A program made the translations under genes and the position numbers. The notes beneath the pieces were generated by a model. That model did not search any database. It saw only the letters and a program-made list of their open reading frames with translations, and had not been told where the DNA came from. Positions 10,563-23,600 of a stretch of DNA of 64,000 nt are shown piece by piece (the first letter of the stretch is position 1; every line of letters starts with the position of its first letter). Source of the stretch: Rebecca billardiae RCC1528 (taxonomy: Eukaryota; Haptophyta); contig OZ251233.1 in assembly GCA_965240325.2 (NCBI GenBank), positions 1,860,001 to 1,924,000 on the forward strand, read 5' to 3'.

Positions 10563-11656
10563 GTCCGGCGCTCTGCACAGCAGCAGTGATGGCAGCGCGG
10601 GCATGGTCCGACGGTTGCCTGTCGTATAGTGGGCAGCAGCTGCTAGGCTAGCCTGGTCAATGCTAGGGTCGTAGGGAGTAGGGTTTCGACCGCCATAGTC
10701 TTCGGACCGAAGTCCACTGACTGCGTCTCGGCGGGACCGTGCCGGTCCGGCACGGCGGGCCGTGATTATCATTATGGCGCCATGGCGGCCCAGATTCATG
10801 AGTGCCCCCGAGCGGCCCGCACCGCCTCACTACTCCGCCCTCGCGTGCGCGCATGCCCCAAACGCGTGCCCTACTGCACTTTGGTTCAGATGAGGCAGAA
10901 GGATGCGCTGCAGCAGCGCCTTATCTCCTCTGCGCCCGGGAATGAATGACGCGGTCCGGGCGGCGAGCCCAGCGCCGGAACCCCCCCCCCGGGCGCGCCG
11001 TTGGCTGCACCTCGGCACTCGAACCTATTGGCCTGTATGGCAGCCAGGCCGGGCGCACTGCGCCTCTTGGCTCGCGTGTCCACAGAGCGCCGCACTGTGG
11101 TTTCAGTCTGTTGGTTTCATCTCCACTACTTACAAGCCTGGCTCGCCTACAGGCTTGGCTGATCGGCACTCGTCAGCATAACAGCCGTCTAAACTGCGTC
11201 TGCTGCATCAACACGCACGATCCGGGTGGCTCAAGGCGGCGCTGCTTGCGCGCATGTACAGTACATGCAGCTCGTGCCCTGAGTTGATCGCATCGCGCGC
11301 CAGGCAGCGCTGAAGGTCGAAGCTTGGCGCGGGCTTGCGTGGCCGTGAGGCGCGCGCTGAGAGGTATTGTGGGGTACGGCAATGAATACTGTAGGGACCC
11401 TGATCCGATAATGAAAGACTGAGAGTATGACAACTAATAATGACTACCACTGGAATCACTGCACAGTACCGGCATTGCTCGGTATTCACTAGGACTGTCA
11501 AAAGGTCCGATGAATACAGCGCGCGAGCTAGCGCGGGCCGCGCTTCATCCTGATAAGCCTGATGAATATTGTTGACGTCGCTTGCGATTGGCGGGTACGA
11601 CAGGGCGGCGCGTTCAGGGGAGATGCTACGCGAGATTATTGCTGAATGAGCGCGCC
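10563..11656. other. Intergenic, no gene recognised
   Basis: About 1.1 kb with only short open frames that lack recognisable protein features. It includes a C10 run near 10980 and unremarkable mixed-composition sequence. It probably contains the promoter of the giant gene that follows; no clear TATA box is seen. Confidence 0.55.
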
Positions 11657-14600
11657 ATGCGACGGTTCACAGATGCGATTCTTGCCCTCGACAACAAATC
11701 ACGCGTGCGTGCCAGCTCGCGACGACGGCAAGCGGCCTCACAGATGCTTGGCCTAGTCCTACTCGTCGCGACGGCGCTGCTCCCAGCCCCACTGCTGGTG
11801 CTGAGCAGCGCTGGGACGGTGACGCAGATCATGTCTGGCAAGCAGCACACCTGCGTCCTCTACGCCACTGGCCTAGCAAAATGGTGCGCAGCAGACGCCA
11901 GCGGCACGCGTTTGAGCGTCATGCGCGCCGCGGCTCGCGACTGACGCGTGACAGCCGCGGATGCGCCCGTCACGACGAGCAGCTGGGGGTTCGGCCATAA
12001 TGGCCGGCTCGGCTACGACACCACCGACGATATCGGCGACGACCCCGACGAGCTCGGCGCCAGCCTGCCCTTCCTCACGATGCCGACGGGCGCGACCATC
12101 GCCGACCTGTCGGCGGGCGAGCAGCACTCGTGCGCGGTACTCTCGGACGCGACGATCCGGTGGTGCGTGGCGCGCGCGCGTGAACCCACGCGCGGAGTCC
12201 CGAAGTCAGTGCTTTGCGCCCCACCCGAGTACTCACTCATCGCACGTGCCTGCGTGACCGCGCCGCGCGCGGCTTGCCTCTTCCGCCTGCCTGTCTGCGC
12301 TCCCTGCCTGCCTGCATGACTTTGCTGGTGATGCCTGTACCCCCGACGCAATTCGCTTCCCTCCTCGCTGCAGCTGGGGCTCGAATGCCAATGGCCAGCT
12401 CGGGACAGGCGACCTTGTGGACGCGGGCGATGGTGTCGGCCGCGCCATGGGCGACACGCTCCCCGCCGTCAACCTGGGCGGCTCGGCCACGCCGCACACC
12501 GTGCGCTGCGGGCACAAGCACACGTGTGCTACCACCACGATCGCATCGGTGCTCGGCGTGCAGTGCTGGGGCAAGGGCGACAAGGGTGAGCTGGGGTACG
12601 AGAATCCAAACGACCTGAGCACACCGGGCGGGCACCTCTCCCTCGGCACCGGCCTGGTCGTGAGCCAGCTCGACGTGCACCTCGGCAGGCACGGCTGCGT
12701 GCTCTTCACAGACGGAAGTGTCAAATGGTGAGTGCGGCGGGCGCGCGCGTGTTGCTCCTGACGCGCCGTGCGCCGAGCGGCGAGACGGCCCTGGGGTGTG
12801 CGCTCGTGGCTCGCGAACCCCATCAATCGACGATGACTGGCTGACGCGCGGCGGTCGCGCGGTGCTGTCTGTGGCCGCGCAGCTGGGGTGACAATGCCTC
12901 CGGTCAGCTCGGCGCAGGTGAAGAGGACAACACCAATTACGGCAGCACGACCGGCACGATGGGCAACAACCTGCCCGCCGCGCTCTCCGCGGGGTTTGCG
13001 GTGGCCGTGGGCGTGGGCGCAGACCACTCTTGCGTACGGCAGGGCGACGACCGCTTTAGGTGCTGGGGCAAGGGCGCGGAAGGCAGGCTCGGCACCGGCG
13101 ACACTGCGAGCGAGTCCGATCCCGGAGACGGGACTACCTTTCACCTCGGCGCCGGCTTCACGCCCAGCTCGCTGGCGCTCGGCGGCAAGCACGGCTGCGC
13201 TCTGTCCACCGCCGGCACGCTCAAGTGGTGTGCGCGCAGGGCGCGGGCCTTGGTGTTGGTTGGGCGTGCAAGCGGGTGGCGCGATGGCCGATGGGTGCAT
13301 CTTCTGCGCGCGCGTGGGGCGGGACGGGCCGGTGAGGGGACCTCCGCGGCGTGCGCCGAGTGTCCTCTCGGGATGCTGACTCGCTGCCGCCCCGCGTCGT
13401 GCCCGCGCCTCGCGCGCGCCGTGTACCTGCCTGCTTGCGTGCGCCACCCGCCGCCGACTCTGCCGCTGCAGCTGGGGCAATGCTGCCAAGGGTCAGATCG
13501 GCTCGGGTGACACGAATGACCGTGGGGACTCTGAAGACGAGATGGGGGACAATCTGCTGCCCGTCCAGCTCGGCACGGGTCGAACTGCGCTGCTGCTGAG
13601 CACGGGCGACGCCTTCAGCTGCGTTGCAACCGACGACGGAGACGTGCGATGGTGCGTGCACACGGCGGCACGCGCCGTGCACACCGGGGGAGTGAGCGCG
13701 CGCGCGTGACGATAGGGCGGATGGGCGACGCACGCGAGGGCGTGGCAGGGCCACGCGGTCGCATCGCTTGCGCGGGCCGGCACCGACTCACGCCGCGCGT
13801 GCGCCTCGCGCGCTCGGCGTGCCCCGCCCACGCGCCACAGCTTTGGTGACGCAGTCAAAGGGCAGCTGGGCTCCGGTGACGCCCTCGAGCGCGGCACGAG
13901 TGCGGCCACGATGGGCGACGCCCTTCCAGCGATTGGGCTGCCGCACCCACCACCCGCGCCGCCTGCGCCACCGCCGAGCCCGCCGCCCTCGCCACCGCCC
14001 TCGCCACCTCCACCGAGCTCACCGCCCAGCCCACCGCCCAGCCCGCCCCCGCCAAGCCCGCCGCCGGGCCCCCCACCAAGCCCACCACCACCACGCCCAC
14101 CGCCGAGTCCACCCCCGAGTCCACCTCCCTCGCCTCCGCCATCACCGCCGCCGGCCTTGCCGCCGTCTCCGCCGCCGAGCCCGCCGCCGAGCCCACCGCC
14201 GAGCCCGCCGCCCTTGCCTCCGCCATCACCACCACCAAGCCTGCCACCGTCACCGCCACCGAGCCCACCGCCGAGCCCGCCGCCGTTACCACCTCCGCCG
14301 AGTCCGCCGCCGTCACCCCCGCCGAGCCCGCCGCCTCTGCTGCCGCCCAGCCCACCGCCAAGCCCACCGCCACCAAGTCCACCGCCAAGTCCACCACCGA
14401 GCCCACCGCCCTCACCGCCGCCGAGCCCGCCGCCGTCCCCGCCGCCGAGCCCACCGCCGAGCCCGCCGCCGTCGCCGCCTCCGCCGAGTCAGCCGCCGTC
14501 ACCACCGCCGAGCCCGCCGCCGTCTCCGCCGCCGTTGCCACCTCCGCCGTCGCCGCCACCCTCGCCGCCGCCGAGCCCGCCGCCGAGCCCACCGCCGTCG

Positions 14601-17600
14601 CCGCCTCCGCCTCACGCTCCGCCGTCGCCCCCGCCGAGCCCGCCACCTCTGCTGCCGCCAAGCCCACCGCCAAGCCCACCGCCACCAAGTCCACCGCCGA
14701 GTCCACCACCGAGCTCACCGCCCTCACCGCCGCCGAGCCCGCCGCCGTCCCCACCACCGAGCCCACCGCCGAGCCCGCCGCCGTCGCCGCCTCCGCCGAG
14801 TCAGCCGCCGTCGCCACCGCCCAGCCCGCCGCCCTCGCCGCCGCCGTTGCCACCTCCGCCGTCGCCGCCACCTGTGCCGCCGCCCAGCCCGCCACCTGTG
14901 CCGCCGCCGTCGCCACCTCCGCCGTCGCCCCCGCCGAGCCCGCCGCCTCTGCTGCCGCCCAGCCCACCGCCAAGCCCACCGCCACCAAGTCCACCGCCAA
15001 GTCCACCACCGAGCCCAACGCCCTCACCGCCGCCGAGCCCGCCGCCGTCCCCACCACCGAGCCCACCGCCGAGCCCGCCGCCGTCGCCGCCTCCGCCTCA
15101 CGCTCCGCCGTCGCCACCGCCGAGCCCGCCGCCCTCGCCGCCGCCGTTGCCACCTCCGCCGTCGCCGCCACCTGTGCCGCCGCCCAGCCCGCCACCTGTG
15201 CCGCCGCCGTCGCCACCTCCGCCGTCGCCCCCGCCGAGCCCGCCGCCTCTGCTGCCGCCCAGCCCACCGCCAAGCCCACCGCCACCAAGTCCACCGCCAA
15301 GTCCACCACCGAGCCCACCGCCCTCACCGCCGCCGAGCCCGCCGCCGTCCCCACCACCGAGCCCACCGCCGAGCCCGCCGCCGTCGCCGCCTCCGCCGAG
15401 TCAGCCGCCGTCGCCACCGCCCAGCCCGCCGCCCTCGCCGCCGCCGTTGCTACCTCCGCCGTCGCCGCCACCTGTGCCGCCGCCCAGCCCGCCACCTGTG
15501 CCGCCGCCGTCGCCACCTCCGCCGTCGCCCCCGCCGAGCCCGCCGCCTCTGCTGCCGCCCAGCCCACCGCCAAGCCCACCGCCACCAAGTCCCCCGCCAA
15601 GTCCACCACCGAGCCCAACGCCCTCACCGCCGCCGAGCCCGCCGCCGTCCCCGCCACCGAGCCCACCGCCGAGCCCGCCGCCGTCGCCGCCTCCGCCTCA
15701 CGCTCCGCCGTCGCCACCGCCGAGCCCGCCGCCCTCGCCGCCGCCGTTGCCACCTCCGCCGTCGCCACCACCTCCGCCGCCGCCCAGCCCGCCACCTGCG
15801 CTGCCGCCGTCGCCACCTCCGCCGTCGCCCCCGCCGAGCCCACCGCCTCTGCTGCCGCCCAGCCCACCGCCAAGCCCACCGCCACCAAGTCCCCCGCCAA
15901 GTCCACCACCGAGCCCACCGCCCTCACCGCCGCCGAGCCCGCCGCCGTCCCCGCCAGCGAGCCCACCGCCGAGCCCGCCGCCGTCGCCGCCTCCGCCGAG
16001 TCAGCCGCCGTCGCCACCGCCCAGCCCGCCGCCCTCGCCGCCGCCGTTGCCACCTCCGCCGTCGCCGCCACCTGTGCCGCCGCCCAGCCCGCCACCTGTG
16101 CCGCCGCCGTCGCCACCTCCGCCGTCGCCCCCGCCGAGCCCGCCGCCTCTGCTGCCGCCAAGCCCACCGCCAAGCCCACCGCCACCAAGTCCGCCGCCAA
16201 GTCCACCACCGAGCCCACCGCCCTCACCGCCGCCGAGCCCGCCGCCGTCCCCACCACCGAGCCCACCGCCGAGCCCGCCGCCGTCGCCGCCTCCGCCTCA
16301 CGCTCCGCCGTCGCCACCGCCGAGCCCGCCGCCCTCGCCGCCGCCGTTGCCACCTCCGCCGTCGCCACCACCCTCGCCGCCGCCCAGCCCGCCACCTGCG
16401 CCGCCGCCGTCGCCACCTCCGCCGTCGCCCCCGCCGAGCCCGCCGCCTCTGCTGCCGCCAAGCCCACCGCCAAGCCCACCGCCACCAAGTCCCCCGCCAA
16501 GTCCACCACCGAGCCCACCGCCCTCACCGCCGCCGAGCCCGCCGCCGTCCCCGCCACCGAGCCCACCGCCGAGCCCGCCGCCGTCGCCGCCTCCGCCGAG
16601 TCAGCCGCCGTCGCCACCGCCCAGCCCGCCGCCCTCGCCGCCGCCGTTGCTACCTCCGCCGTCGCCGCCACCTGTGCCGCCGCCCAGCCCGCCACCTGTG
16701 CCGCCGCCGTCGCCACCTCCGCCGTCGCCTCCGCCGAGCCCGCCGCCTCTGCTGCCGCCCAGCCCACCGCCAAGCCCACCGCCACCAAGTCCCCCGCCAA
16801 GTCCACCACCGAGCCCACCGCCCTCACCGCCGCCGAGCCCGCCGCCGTCCCCGCCACCGAGCCCACCGCCGAGCCCGCCGCCGTCGCCGCCTCCGCCGAG
16901 TCAGCCGCCGTCGCCACCGCCGAGCCCGCCGCCGTCTCCGCCGCCAATGCCACCTCCGCCCTTGCCACCACCCTCGCCGCCGCCGAGCCCGCCACCGAGC
17001 CCGCCTCCGGCGCCACCGCCGAGCCCACCGCCAGTGTGGCCGCCGTCTCCGCCGCCCTCGCCGCCGCCCAGCCCTCCACCTCCGCTGCCGGCGCCGCCGC
17101 CGTCACCGCCGCCGTCACCGCCGCCTTCGCCGCCGCCAGCGTCTCCTCCGAGCCCGCCGCCTTCGCCGCCGCCGTCCGATCCGAGCCCGCCACCGAGCCC
17201 GCCGCCGTCACCGCCGCCGAGCCCACCGCCGCCGAGTTCGCCGCCCACGCCACCGCCGAGCCCACTGCCCTCGCTGCCGCCAGCGCCGCCGCCGAGCCCG
17301 CCACCATCACCACCGCCGCCATCGCCGCCGCCCAGCCCGCCGCCTTCACCTCCGCCCAGCCCGCCACCATTGCCACCGCCACTGCCGCCGCCTCCGCCGC
17401 GCGTGCAGCCGTTCCCGCCACCGTCGCCGCCAGCACCACCGCCATCGCCGCCGCCTTCGCCACCACCGTCGCCACCTCCGGCGCCGCCACCGTCGCCACC
17501 GCCGAGCCCGCCGCCGAGCCCGCCGCCGTCGCCGCCGCCGCCGTCGCCTCCACCTTCGCCGCCACCGAGTTCACCACCAAGCCCGCCTCCATCGCCACCG

Positions 17601-20600
17601 CCGAGCCCACCGCCGTCTCCGCCGCCGTCTCCGCCACCGAGCCCACCGCCGTCGCCACCGCCATCTCCGCCACCGAGCCCACCGCCGTCGCCACCGCCGT
17701 CTCCGCCACCGAGCCCACCGCCGTCGCCACCGCCGTCTCCGCCACCGAGCCCACCGCCGTCGCCACCGCCATCTCCGCCACCGAGCCCACCGCCGTCGCC
17801 ACCGCCGTCTCCGCCACCGAGCCCACCGCCGTCGCCACCGCCGTCTCCGCCACCGAGCCCACCGCCGTCGCCACCGCCATCTCCGCCACCGAGCCCACCG
17901 CCGTCGCCACCGCCGTCTCCGCCACCGAGCCCACCGCCGTCGCCACCGCCGAGCCCGCCACCGCCGGTGCCGCTGCCACCACCGTCGCCACCACCCGCGC
18001 AGCCACCATCACCGCCACCAGCGTCGCCACCTGTACCACCGCCGATCCCGCCGCCATCGCCACCGCCGTCGCCACCGCCATCCCCGCCTCCAAGCCCGCC
18101 GCCGCCGCTGCCTTCTCCGCCGCCCTTGCCCCCGCCTTTACCTCCGCCCTCGCCGCCGCCGAGCCTGCCGCCGAGCCCACCACCTGCGCCACCACCGAGC
18201 CCACCTCCAGCGGCGCCACCGTCTCCGCCGCCCTCGCCGCCACCCAGCCCACCGCCGCCGATGCCGGCGCCGCCGCCGGCGCCACCGCCGTCACCACCGC
18301 CCTCGCCGCCGCCAGCGCCTCCGCCGAGCCTGCCGCCGCCGCCGCCACCGTCGGATCCGAGCCCGCCACCTGTGCCGCCGCCCTCACCACCTCCGCCGTC
18401 GCCCCCGCCGAGCCCGCCGCCTCTGCTGCCGCCCAGCCCACCGCCAAGCCCATCGCCACCAAGTCCACCGCCAAGTCCACCACCGAGCCCAACGCCCTCA
18501 CCGCCGCCGAGCCCGCCGCCGTCCCCGCCGCCGAGCCCACCGCCGAGCCTGCCGCCGTCGCCGCCTCCGCCTCACGCTCCGCCGTCGCCACCGCCGAGCC
18601 CGCCGCCCTCGCCGCCGCCGTTGTCGCCTCCGCCATTGCCACCACCTTCGCCGCCGCCGAGCCCGCCGCCGAGCCCGCCTCCGGCGCCACCGCCGAGCCC
18701 ACCGCCAGTGGTGCCACCGTCTCCGCCGCCCTTGCCGCCGCCCAGCCCGCCACCGCCGCTGCCAGCGCCGCCGCCTTCACTGCCGCCGTCACCGCCGCCT
18801 TCGCCGCCGCCAGTGCCTCCGCCAAGCCCGCCGCCATCGCCGCCACCGTCGGACCCGAGCCCTCCGCCGAGCCCGTCGCCGTATCCTCCGCCGAGCCCAC
18901 CGCCGCCGAGCCCGCCGCCGAGCCCGCCGCCGAGCCCGCCGCCGAGCCCGCCACCCTTGCTGCCGCCAGCGCCGCCGCCGAGCCCGCCACCGTCACCACC
19001 GCCGCCATCGCCGCCGCCCAGCCCGCCGCCTTCACCTCCGCCCAGCCCGCCACCATCGCCACCGCCACTGCCGCCGCCTCCGCCGCGCGTGCAGCCGTTC
19101 CCGCCACCGTCGCCACCAGCACCACCGCCGTCGCCGCCGCCTTCGCCACCACCGTCGCTGCCACCATCACCTCCACCGTCGCCGCTCCCGTCCCCACCGC
19201 CGAGCCCGCCGCCTTCGCCGCCTCCACCGATGCCGCCACCGAGCCCGCCGCCGAGTCCCCCGCCATTGCTGCCGCCGAGCCCACCGCCGTCTCCGCCACC
19301 GTCGCCGCCACCGAGCCCACCGCCATCGCCACCGCCCAGCCCGCCACCGCCGGTTCCTGTTCCGCCACCTTTGCCACCACCCGCGCCGCCACCGTCACCG
19401 CCGCCATCAGTGCCGCCGGCACCACCGCCGAGCCCGCCGCCATCACCGCCGCCGTCGCCACCGCCGTCGCCGCCACCCAGCCCACCACCACCGCTGCCGG
19501 CGCCGCCGCCGTCGCCACCGCCGTCACCGCCGCCCTCGCCGCCGCCAGCGCCTCCGCCGAGCCCACCGCCGCCGCCGCCGCCGCCGGATCCGAGCCCGCC
19601 ACCGAGCCCGCCGCCCTCACCACCTCCGCCGTCGCCCCCGCCGAGCCCGCCGCCTCTGCTGCCGCCCAGCCCACCGCCACGCCCACCGCCACCAAGTCCA
19701 CCGCCGAGTCCACCACCGAGCCCACCGCCCGCACGGCCGCCGAGCGCGCCGCCGTCCCCGCCACCGAGCCCACCGCCGAGCCCGCCGCCGTCGCTACCTC
19801 TGTTGTCGCCGCCGCCACCAAGCCTGCCACCCATGCCGCCGCCATCCCCACCGCCGAGTCCACCGCCGAGCGCGCCACCGTCTCCTCCGCCGAGTCCGCC
19901 GCCGTCGCCGCCACTGCAGAGCCCGCCGCCGAGCCCACCACAGTTGGCGCCGCCGAGCCCACCGCCGATGCAGCTGCCGCGGCCGCCGCCGCGAGCTCCG
20001 CCCCTCCCGCCGCCGTGGCCGCCGAGCGCGCCGCTCGCCGCCCTGTGGCCCTCAGCCCCATCCTCACCGCCGCCAGCGCCGCCGCCGCCGTCGGAACCGC
20101 CGCCGCTGCCGCCGCTGCCGCGCGCGCTCATCTTTGACCTGTCTCCGACCGCGCTCCCGCTCGCACCGCCGCCGCCGCCGTCGGCGCGCGCGAGGGCGCT
20201 GAGCGCGAGCGGCGTGAGCAGCAGTGGCGGCGGTGGCGGCGGCGGCTCCCCAACGACGCTCACGCTGCGCGGCCGCGGGTTTGGCGCCTTTGTGGGACTG
20301 AGCGGCGCCGTGTGCACGCTGCACGCGAGCGCGCCGGGCGAGGCCCCGATCTCGGACGCCGAGATTGCGCGCGCGGGCGGCGCGTCGAGCGCGCTTCTCA
20401 CTCTGAACGCCACGGTGCAGAGCGACTCGAGCGTGGCGTGCGCCCCGCCGGGCGAGGATGGGTCGGGCTTTGTGCGCGGCGTGGGCACAGGCACGTACCG
20501 CGTCGCCCTGTGGCTGGAGCGGAGCGCCGCCTCGCCGGCGCCTTCGCTCTTCGCGCCGCCTACGCTTCGGCTCTTTGACTTTGGCTCGGCGGTGGCCGTG

Positions 20601-23600
20601 ACGGGGGTGCAGCCGCCGATCGGGCCGCTGGACGGCGGCACGGTGGTCACGCTCGAGGGGCGCGGCTTCGAGCTCGCGGCGGGCGCGGATGGCAGCAGCG
20701 CGCTGTGCTGCGTCGCGCCCGCGCTCTCCGGCGAGGCGTGCGTCTCCGCCGCCATTCTGCTGCGCCCTCTCAACGGCACGAGCCGCGCGCGCTGCGTCAC
20801 ACCGCCTTCACCGGCCGTGGGCGCGGTCGGGCTCGCGATCGGCCGCGCTGGGCTGCGCGGCGGCGGGGCCGAGGGCGGCGCTGGCGCCGCGCTGCTCGGC
20901 GGTCAGCGGACGGACGCTTCCGTGAGCTTTCTCTACTACAACGACTCGGAGGTGCGCGTGCTGGGCGCGGCGCCCGACCGCGGCCCTCCGCACGCGACAA
21001 CCGCTATCAGCGTCTCTGGCGCGGGCTTGCTGCTCGAAGGCGCGCGCGTGCGCGTGCGCTTCGGCGCGGCGCTCGCAGGGCCGCCGCTGGCCGTCGAGCC
21101 AGCGAGCGGCACCCTCCTCGTGCGCGCGGCCCACTACGCCGCGCACGGCGCGGCCGGCGACGACGGCGCCGGCGCCGGCGGTGATGCCCCGGCCGGCGCC
21201 GCCGGCACGCGCAACGGCACCCAACCGCCGCCGCCGCCGGTGCAGCAGCAGGCGGTGGTGCAGGTCTTCCTCTCGCTCAACGGGCAGCAGTGGACGCCGC
21301 GCGCGCCGGGCGGCGCGGGCGCGGTGCGCTTCGCCTTCGACGACGGGCCGCACGCGCCCGCCCTCCTCAGCGCGCACTTTGACCCCGCCAGCGGCGCGGC
21401 GCTGCTGCTGCGCTTCGACGCGCAGCCGACCGACCGCGCGGGGATGGGCGGCGGCCTCGGCGGCTGCGGCGCGGTGCTCGACGACGAGACGCTCGAGCTG
21501 CTCGCCGGTGACTCGGCCGCCGGCGCGCAGCCGACGTGCTACTGGCAAGACGACTCGACCTTCGCGGCGCGGCTGGGCGCGCGCACGGCCGCCCGCCCGG
21601 GCGCGCGCGTGGGCGTGCGCGCGGGCGCAGTGCGGCCCGCGGCGTGCACGCGCGCGGCGTGCGCCGAGGCGGCGGCGGCGGGCAACGAGGCGACGGTGGT
21701 GGCCGTCGACCCGGACGCGCCGTGCGGCGACGCGCCGTGCCCGACGCCGCTCGCGGTGCTGCGCGCGCCCGCCACGCTCTCGGGCTGCGCCAACGAGTCC
21801 CTCCGCCTCGACGGCGGCGCTTCGAGCGTGGGCGGCGTGGGCGCGGCATCCTACAGCTGGGGCGTGGCGGACGCGACGGGCCCCGGCGCAGACGCGGCGC
21901 GCGTCGAGGCGGCGCTGCGCGCGCTGCCGCCGGCCGCGTCGAGCGCGCTGCTCGACGGGCTGCTCCCCGCGTCCACAGCCGACACGCGCTACCTGTTCGC
22001 GCTGCGCGTCACCTCCTTCCTCGGCGCGAGCTCCGATCTCGCGTGGGCGGAGGTGCGGCGCGCGAGCGGCAGCGTGGGGCCGAGTGTGGCCATCGTCGGA
22101 GCGCCCGCGGCGCCGGTGCGCGCGGCGGCGCCGCTCACGCTGCTCGCGCGCGCCGAGCGGCTCGCCCCGTGCTGGCCCGCCGCGCGCTCGGGCCGCGTGG
22201 CCTTCAGCTGGCGGCTGCTCGACGCTGTGCCCCTCGGCGCGGACGGCGCCGCGGCGGCGGACGGCGTAGGCGCGGCGAGCGCGCTCGCTGCAGCGGCAGC
22301 CGCGATCGCCGCGCACGCGCGCGGCGCGACGCTGCAGCTGCCCGCGCACGCGCTGCGCGCCGCGCACGCGTACACGATCGAGCTGACCGCCGCGATGGCG
22401 GACGAGCCCGCCGCCGCGTCGAGCGCGACCGCCACCGTCGTGCTGCGTGCGCCGGAGCCCATCGTCGCGCGGCTGGCGGCAGGCTCGGTTCGCATCGGCG
22501 CGCACGACGCGCTGACCGCCGACGCCTCGCTCAGCGTCGACCCCAACTCGGCGGCGCCGGCCGCGCTCGCGTTCGCGTGGGAGCTCCGCGGCGCGTCTGG
22601 CGAGCCGCTGCCGCTGCCGCCCAACGCGAGCGCCGCCCCCGCCGGCTCGGCGCTCGCGCTGCCGCCTGGCGCGCTCAGTGCAGGCGTGTACTCTCTCACC
22701 GTGCGCGTCTCGTCCGCGGCGGGCGGCGGCGGCGGCGCGGCGCCGAGCGGGCACGCGAGCATGAGCGTCGAGGTGCTGGAGAGCGGCTCGCCGCCCGCCG
22801 TCGCGCTGGAGCCGCTGCCGCGGCGCGGCCCGACCAACCCGACGTGGCGGCTGCCGTCGGAGCGGCTCGCCCTGACGGCGCGCGCGCCGCTCGACACGGG
22901 CGCGTATGCTTACGCGTGGCGAGCGTTGGAGCCCGCGCCCGGCGGCGATGGGCTGTGGGTGCCCTCGGCGCTCGAGCTGGACGACGTGGCGCGCACGACG
23001 AGCACGGGCGCGCGCGGGCCCGCGCTCGCCTTCAGGAGCGGCGCGCTCACGCCGGGCGCGCGCTACCGCTTCGAGCTGCGAGTGACACGCCGCGCCGACC
23101 CGGCCGGCGCGCCGCCGGGCGTTGCGACCGTCACGGTGCGCGTGAGCCGCCCGCCGCACGGCGGCGCGCTCGCGGCGTGGCCGAGCGGCGCGGCCGGGAG
23201 CGCCGGCGGCCGTGACGGCGGTGACGGCGGTGACGGCGGCGGCGGCGGCGCGCCCGTCGCCGTGCTGCTCGGCGATGGCGTCGAGCTCGAGGCGCGAGGC
23301 TGGACGGCCGACGGCGGCGCGGACGCGCTGCCGCTGAGCTACTCATATGAGTACTACTCACATGGGTACTACTCAGATGGGCACTACTCAGATGGGTACG
23401 ACCCGGCCGCGTCGAGCGCGGAGGTGACGCCGCTGAGCGCGCCCGCGCCGGACAGCCCTCGGCTGAGCGCCGTGCAGCTGCCCGCGGGCGCGCACACCGT
23501 CGTCGCGCGCGTGGCGGACGCGGCGGGCGCCGAGGCACACACGGCCGCGCGCGTCAACGTGAGCGCGCCGCCGCGCGAGGCGCTGGACGCAGAGGCGCTC

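Larger units (their letters stand above)
13940..20130 (+). repeat. SPPP-encoding proline-rich repeat block
   Basis: About 6.2 kb encode roughly 2,070 residues almost entirely of SPPP, SPPPP, LPPP and VPPP units, in frame with the flanking RCC1 and IPT regions. In algae such stretches are hydroxyproline-rich glycoprotein stalks (pherophorin/extensin-like), normally rigid polyproline II rods. Because the DNA is almost only CCN/GCC/TCN, several other frames on both strands are also open; those are composition artefacts. Confidence 0.92.

Noticed and set aside
13768-20202. Very long open frames (over 2,000 codons) in other frames and on the opposite strand across the proline stalk
   Set aside because: They are shadows of a low-complexity repeat with almost no A/T at stop-forming positions. 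Only the SPPP frame connects in phase with the RCC1 exons upstream and the IPT/REJ/GPS region downstream.
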